Source: Acetobacteraceae bacterium (GTDB taxonomy: Bacteria > Pseudomonadota > Alphaproteobacteria > Acetobacterales > Acetobacteraceae). From it: a stretch of DNA of 9,608 nucleotides. The translations under genes were made by a program, and so were the position numbers. The stretch is taken from positions 1-9,608 of the forward strand of contig DAHWBL010000351.1 of the NCBI GenBank assembly GCA_027323595.1, read 5' to 3'. Shown piece by piece: positions 6,231-9,608 of this stretch. Every line of letters starts with the position of its first letter. Position 1 is the first letter of the stretch. The notes beneath the pieces are model-generated. The model did no database searches, was not told where the DNA came from, and saw nothing but the letters and a program-made list of their open reading frames with translations.

Positions 6231-7790
6231 CTACTCCGCCGCCGCCGCTTCAGACATTCGCGTGAAATCCTCGGGAAAATGCCGGATCGCGCTCAGCACC
6301 GGGTACGGCGTGAAGCCGCCCAGCGCGCACAGCGAGCCGAACTTCATCGTGGCGCACAGATCCTCGACCAGCGCGATGTTGGCGGCGACGTTCCGGCCGG
6401 CGATGATGCGATCGATCACCTCCGCGCCACGGGTCGAGCCGATGCGGCAGGGCGTGCATTTGCCGCAGGATTCGATGGCGCAGAACTCCATCGCGAAGCG
6501 TGCCTGGCGCGCCATGTCCACGCTGTCGTCGAACCCCACCACCCCGCCATGGCCGATCAGCCCGTCGGCGGCGGTGAAGGCCTCATAATCGAACGGCGTG
6601 TCGAACAGGGCGGGCGGGAAATAGGCGCCGAGCGGCCCGCCCACCTGCACCGCGCGCAGCTTCCGCCCGCTGCGGGTGCCACCGCCAATATCCTCGACCA
6701 GATCGCCCAGCGTGAGCCCGAACGCCGCCTCGAACAGGCCGGGATAACGCAGATTGCCGGCGAGCTGGATCGGCATGGTGCCGCGCGAGCGCCCCATGCC
6801 GAGATCGCGATACTGCGTTGCCCCATCAGCCAGGATGATCGGCACAGAGGCAAGCGACACCAGATTGTTGATCACCGTGGGCTGGCCGAACAGCCCCTTG
6901 TGCGCCGGCAGCGGCGGCTTGGCGCGCACGATGCCGCGCTTGCCCTCGATGCTCTCCAGCATCGCGGTCTCCTCGCCGCAGACATAGGCGCCCGCACCGA
7001 CGCGGACCTCCAGCTCGAAGCCACGCCCCGCGCCCAGCGCGTCCGGACCAAGGCAGCAAGCCGCGCGGGCGATCGTGATGGCGCGGCGCATCGTCGCGAT
7101 GGCGTGCGGATATTCCGATCGGGTGTAGATGTAGCCCTTGGTGGCACCCACCGCGAAGGCGGCGATGGTCATGCCCTCGATCAGCACGAACGGGTCGCCC
7201 TCCATCAGCATGCGGTCGGCGAAGGTGCCGGAATCGCCTTCGTCGGCGTTGCAGACGATGTATTTGCGATCGCCTGGCGCCGCCGCAACGGTCCGCCACT
7301 TGATGCCGGTGGGAAATCCCGCCCCGCCGCGCCCGCGCAGGCCGGACGCCACCACCTCCTCGACGGTCGCGGCCGGCCCCAGGGTCAGCGCGCGTTCCAG
7401 GCCACGATAGCCGCCGGCGGCGCGATATTGCTCAAGGCTCAGCGGGTCCACGATGCCGCAGCGCGCGAAGGTGAGGCGGGTCTGGCGCGCCAGATAGGCG
7501 ATGGCCTCGGTGGCACCCAGAAACAGCGGGCTCGCGCCGGGCTGGCCAAGGGCTGCGTCCAGCACGGATGCGGCGTCGGCCGCGGTCACCGGCCCGAACG
7601 CCACCCGGCCGGCCGGGGTCGCCAGTTCCACCATCGGCTCCAGCCAGTAGAGCCCGCGCGAGCCGGTGCGCACGAGCTCGATGGCGACACCGCGCGCGCT
7701 GGCGGCGGCGGCGAGCGCGCCGGCCACCGCGTCCGCGCCGACGGCGAGCGCGCCGGCATCGGCGGGGACATAGAACCGCGCCACGGTCAT
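6231..7790 (-). CDS. fdsB: NAD-dependent formate dehydrogenase, beta (FMN/NAD) subunit FdsB
   Basis: FdsB passes electrons from FdsA to NAD+ through FMN. It is NuoF-like from about residue 115: 'GLRGRGGAGFPTGIKW' (150-165) is the glycine-rich nucleotide-binding loop, followed by 'CNADEGDSGTFADR' (180-193) and 'GAYVCGEETAMLESIEG' (267-283). A 4Fe-4S cluster is held by Cys442, Cys445 and Cys448 in 'SCGKCTPCR' together with Cys488 in 'GSLCALGG'. The first roughly 110 residues form an extra domain relative to NuoF, probably thioredoxin-ferredoxin-like, with no cysteine before Cys111 and so no cluster of its own. At 519 residues it has normal FdsB length. Its ATG overlaps the fdsG stop as ATGA, which implies coupled translation, and its stop lies four bases before fdsA. 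Confidence 0.97.
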   Translation of the reverse strand: MTVARFYVPADAGALAVGADAVAGALAAAASARGVAIELVRTGSRGLYWLEPMVELATPAGRVAFGPVTAADAASVLDAALGQPGASPLFLGATEAIAYLARQTRLTFARCGIVDPLSLEQYRAAGGYRGLERALTLGPAATVEEVVASGLRGRGGAGFPTGIKWRTVAAAPGDRKYIVCNADEGDSGTFADRMLMEGDPFVLIEGMTIAAFAVGATKGYIYTRSEYPHAIATMRRAITIARAACCLGPDALGAGRGFELEVRVGAGAYVCGEETAMLESIEGKRGIVRAKPPLPAHKGLFGQPTVINNLVSLASVPIILADGATQYRDLGMGRSRGTMPIQLAGNLRYPGLFEAAFGLTLGDLVEDIGGGTRSGRKLRAVQVGGPLGAYFPPALFDTPFDYEAFTAADGLIGHGGVVGFDDSVDMARQARFAMEFCAIESCGKCTPCRIGSTRGAEVIDRIIAGRNVAANIALVEDLCATMKFGSLCALGGFTPYPVLSAIRHFPEDFTRMSEAAAAE

Positions 7791-8263
7791 CGCGCCCGCG
7801 CCTCGTCAATGATGGCGTCGAGCCGGGCCTGGTCGAGCCGGCCGATCACCTGTCCGTCCAGCATCGCCGCGGGGGCGCAGGCGCACAGACCCAGACAGAA
7901 GATCGGCTCCAGGGTCAGCGCGCCATCGGTGCTGGTCTGTCCCCAGCCGGCGCCGAGCCGGGCGCGGGCATGCTCGGCCAGCGCGTCGCCGCCGACCGAC
8001 TGGCAGGCCTCCGCGCGGCAGAGATGCAGCAGGTGGCGGCCGGGCGGATGGTCGCGAAAATCATGGTAGAAGCTGACCACGCCATGGATGTCGGCGCGCG
8101 AGAGGTTCAGCGCCTCGGCCAGCAGCGGCACCGCCTCGGCGGGCACATGGCCGAATTCGGCCTGCAGATCATGCAGGATCGGCAGCGCGGCCCCTTCGGT
8201 GCCGGCATGGCCCGCGATGATCTCCGCCGCCCGGTCCGGACGCCACTCCACGCTATCGATCAT
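7787..8263 (-). CDS. fdsG: NAD-dependent formate dehydrogenase, gamma (2Fe-2S) subunit FdsG
   Basis: This is the NuoE-like subunit and the first gene of the block. A helical N-terminal part with 'ALPILHDLQAEFGHVP' leads into 'LSRADIHGVVSFYHDF' and then the thioredoxin-like 2Fe-2S domain. Counting from the GTG at 8278, the four cluster ligands are Cys87 and Cys92 in 'CRAEAC' and Cys128 and Cys132 in 'FCLGLC'. The start is uncertain. GTG 8278 would give 163 residues but has GGAGG touching it, leaving no spacing. ATG 8263, used here (158 residues), has the same GGAGG 15 bases away, which is long. An ATT between them (8272-8270) has ideal spacing but is a rare start codon. The stop overlaps the fdsB start. 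The cluster is thought to take part in electron transfer or tuning beside the FMN of FdsB. Confidence 0.94.
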   Translation of the reverse strand: MIDSVEWRPDRAAEIIAGHAGTEGAALPILHDLQAEFGHVPAEAVPLLAEALNLSRADIHGVVSFYHDFRDHPPGRHLLHLCRAEACQSVGGDALAEHARARLGAGWGQTSTDGALTLEPIFCLGLCACAPAAMLDGQVIGRLDQARLDAIIDEARAR

Positions 8264-8314
8264 ATGCTCAATTTCCACCCTCCAACGTCGTCACGTGGCG
8301 CCGGGCGATGCTTT

Positions 8315-8387
8315 GGCAAGGTTCCGGACTTGCCTGCCGCGCCCCGACACTTCACGTTCTTGCCCGCGATCCTATACCGACAGCAAG
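8315..8387. promoter_or_regulatory. Cluster of GGCAAG/CTTGCC half-sites, candidate operator
   Basis: GGCAAG (8315-8320) and CTTGCC (8329-8334) form a perfect 6-8-6 inverted repeat. CTTGCC recurs at 8359-8364, exactly 30 bases after the previous copy (about three helical turns). AGCAAG, one mismatch from GGCAAG, lies at 8382-8387. Three exact copies and one near copy in 73 bases suggest a bound protein, or a hairpin in the fds leader RNA. The words are seen directly; the function is inferred. Confidence 0.4.
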
Positions 8388-8399
8388 ATTGTTGGGTAA
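8371..8399 (-). promoter_or_regulatory. Candidate sigma70-type promoter for the fds operon
   Basis: On the minus strand, TTACCC (8399-8394) and TATAGG (8376-8371) are separated by 17 bases, the preferred spacing, though the -35 box is a weak match. Transcription would start near 8364, giving a leader of about 100 bases before the fdsG ATG. The prediction is by eye only. Confidence 0.3.
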
Positions 8400-8419
8400 G
8401 GTAAATTTGCGTTTATAAA
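8389..8419 (+). promoter_or_regulatory. Candidate promoter for the aromatic acid MFS gene
   Basis: TTGTTG (8389-8394) is followed by TTTATA (8412-8417, spacing 17) or TATAAA (8414-8419, spacing 19) in the only strongly AT-rich stretch of the window. The predicted transcript would start only about 10-15 bases before the TTG start codon. The -35 box shares its last base with the -35 box of the opposing fds candidate. Confidence 0.35.
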
Positions 8420-8437
8420 ATTTGGGGGGATGCCGCC

Positions 8438-9608
8438 TTGTCCGAGTCCGCAGCGCCGATCGACGTCCCGGCCTTCATCGCCGACCGCCCGGTCGGCCGG
8501 TTCCAGTGGCTGGTGGTCTGGATGTGCACGTTGACCGTGTTTCTGGACGGCTATGACACCCAGTCGGTCGCCTTCGTCGCTCCCTCGATCGCGGCGGACT
8601 GGCATCTGCCGGCGTCGCAGCTCGGCCCGATCTTCGTCGCCAGCCTGGTCGGATTGCTGCTCGGCGCGCTGGGGTTCGGGTTGCTGGCCGACCGAATCGG
8701 GCGCCGACGCATGGTGATCGGCTGCACACTGGTATTCGGGCTGTTCACGCTGGGCACCGCGATGGCGCAGAGCGTGCCGCAATTGCTGGTGCTGCGCTTT
8801 CTGGCTGGGCTGGGGCTGGGCGGGGGCATGCCCAACGCCATCGCGCTGACCGCCGAATATTGCCCCGAGCGGCGGCGCTCGACGCTGGTGATGCTGATGT
8901 TCACCGGGTTTTCGCTGGGCGGGGCGGCGAGCGGGGGGGTGGCGGCGGCGCTGATCCCCGATTTCGGCTGGCGCTCGGTCTGGGTCATCGGCGGGGTGCT
9001 GCCGTTGCTGCTGGTGCCGCTGCAATTGTGGAAACTGCCGGAATCGATCCGCTTCCTGCTGGTCAGCGGCGCCCCGCGCGCGCAGGCGGCGCGGCTGCTG
9101 GCCCGCATCGACCCGCGCACATCGATCCCGCCCGATGCGGTGCTGCACGCCGGCGAGGCGCCGGCCGCCGGGGTGCCGGTGGTGCAACTGTTCACCGGCG
9201 GACGCGCATTGGGCACGATTTTGCTGTGGACGATGTTTTTCATGAATTTGCTGGATCTGTTCTTTTTGCAGAACTGGATTCCGGTAATCACCCACGGCGC
9301 CGGCATTCCGGTCACCACCGCGGTGCTGATCGGCACGCTGTTCCAGGTTGGCGGCACGGTGTCGTGCCTGGTCGTCGGCTGGCCGATGGACCGGTTCAGC
9401 GCCTATCGGGTGCTGCCGTTCATGTATGGCGCCGGCGCGATCCTGGTTGCGGTGCTGGGCCATGCGGGCTCGTCGGTCAGCGCGCTCATGGTGCTGACCG
9501 GGCTCGCCGGGTTCTGCGTGGTGGGCGGGCAGAACGCGGCGAACGCGCTGGCGGCGATTTTTTATCCCACCTCGGCGCGCTCCACCGGGGTTGGCTGGTG
9601 CCTGGGCA
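8438..9608 (+). CDS. MFS transporter, aromatic acid:H+ symporter (AAHS) family, 3' end outside window
   Basis: 390 codons are present without a stop. Family members are usually about 440-460 residues, so the last one or two membrane spans are missing. Span 1 carries 'VFLDGYDTQSVAFVAPSI' (34-51), the hallmark of aromatic acid:H+ symporters such as PcaK and BenK, including Asp37 and Asp40. The loop between spans 2 and 3 has motif A, 'GLLADRIGRRRM' (81-92). 'LGLGGGMPNAIALTAEY' (125-141), 'PESIRFLL' (201-208) and 'GGQNAANALAAIFYPTSAR' (363-381) are further family blocks. The protein should import an aromatic carboxylate (benzoate, hydroxybenzoate or vanillate type) across the inner membrane with protons; the substrate cannot be told from this sequence. 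The start is TTG 8438. No ATG or GTG lies in frame before the upstream TAA, and GGGGGG seven to eight bases upstream can act as ribosome site. ATG 8429 is in another frame. It is divergent from the fds operon. Confidence 0.88.
   Translation, partial: MSESAAPIDVPAFIADRPVGRFQWLVVWMCTLTVFLDGYDTQSVAFVAPSIAADWHLPASQLGPIFVASLVGLLLGALGFGLLADRIGRRRMVIGCTLVFGLFTLGTAMAQSVPQLLVLRFLAGLGLGGGMPNAIALTAEYCPERRRSTLVMLMFTGFSLGGAASGGVAAALIPDFGWRSVWVIGGVLPLLLVPLQLWKLPESIRFLLVSGAPRAQAARLLARIDPRTSIPPDAVLHAGEAPAAGVPVVQLFTGGRALGTILLWTMFFMNLLDLFFLQNWIPVITHGAGIPVTTAVLIGTLFQVGGTVSCLVVGWPMDRFSAYRVLPFMYGAGAILVAVLGHAGSSVSALMVLTGLAGFCVVGGQNAANALAAIFYPTSARSTGVGWCLG

Larger units (their letters stand above)
8264..8437. promoter_or_regulatory. 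Divergent control region between fdsG and the MFS gene
   Basis: These 174 bases contain no gene. The part nearest fdsG (8264-8380) is GC-rich and contains the fdsG ribosome site (GGAGG on the minus strand, 8279-8283), a CACGTG palindrome (8292-8297) and several GGCAAG/CTTGCC words. The part nearest the MFS gene (8385-8425) is strikingly AT-rich for this genome, with AAATTT at 8403-8408 and 8418-8423, and is the most promoter-like stretch in the window. It ends with GGGGGG before the TTG start. No regulator gene lies beside it. Confidence 0.7.

Noticed and set aside
5838..8069. Open frame of 743 codons on the plus strand
   Set aside because: It lies antisense to fdsB, most of fdsG and the start of fdsA. 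The product is His/Arg/Ala-rich low-complexity sequence without domain patterns, typical of shadow frames in GC-rich DNA.
8372..9463. Open frame of 363 codons on the minus strand
   Set aside because: It is antisense to the AAHS transporter and Gln/Arg/His-rich, with no recognisable domain. The plus-strand frame has clear MFS motifs.
1..9608. Mobile elements, CRISPR arrays, tRNA or rRNA genes
   Set aside because: No transposase or integrase frame, no regularly spaced direct repeats, and no tRNA or rRNA sequence was recognised on either strand.

Overview
The window is GC-rich (roughly two thirds G+C by eye) with densely packed genes that mostly overlap or nearly touch. Codon use, protein sequences and the fdsGBACD gene order suggest an alphaproteobacterium, possibly of the Acetobacteraceae. 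That placement is an inference from style, not from a marker gene.

Layout, left to right. (1) Bases 2-196 (+) are the last 64 codons of a polyprenyl diphosphate synthase (IspB type, quinone side chain). (2) Bases 197-312 lie between two convergent genes and are almost entirely taken up by two large palindromes. (3) From 8263 down to 313 runs one co-directional block on the minus strand. In transcription order it reads fdsG, fdsB, fdsA, fdhD (fdsC), fdsD, an oxalate/formate-type MFS antiporter, a 39-residue membrane protein that looks like the small subunit of that transporter, and a VOC-superfamily protein. (4) Bases 8264-8437 are a 174-base divergent control region with an unusually AT-rich core and a cluster of CTTGCC/GGCAAG half-sites. 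(5) From 8438 (+) to the right edge runs an aromatic acid:H+ symporter-type MFS gene that is cut by the window.

The core is a complete soluble, molybdenum-dependent, NAD+-linked formate dehydrogenase. FdsA carries the bis-MGD active site (Cys371, His372, Arg572) and the iron-sulphur wire. FdsB carries FMN, the NAD site and a 4Fe-4S cluster, and FdsG carries a 2Fe-2S cluster. FdhD supplies the sulphur needed to activate the Mo cofactor, and FdsD is the small accessory subunit. The transporter after fdsD belongs to the OxlT/OFA family, so the block probably brings in or exchanges formate/oxalate and oxidises formate to CO2 with production of NADH. No oxalate-degrading enzyme (formyl-CoA transferase or oxalyl-CoA decarboxylase) and no regulator gene is present in this window.

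I see no undescribed multi-gene system. The points most worth a second look are the half-site array in the divergent control region, the placing of a two-part OFA transporter in the fds transcription unit, the paired palindromes between the convergent genes, and the uncharacterised VOC protein at the end of the operon. No tRNA, rRNA, CRISPR array, insertion sequence or integrase gene was seen.
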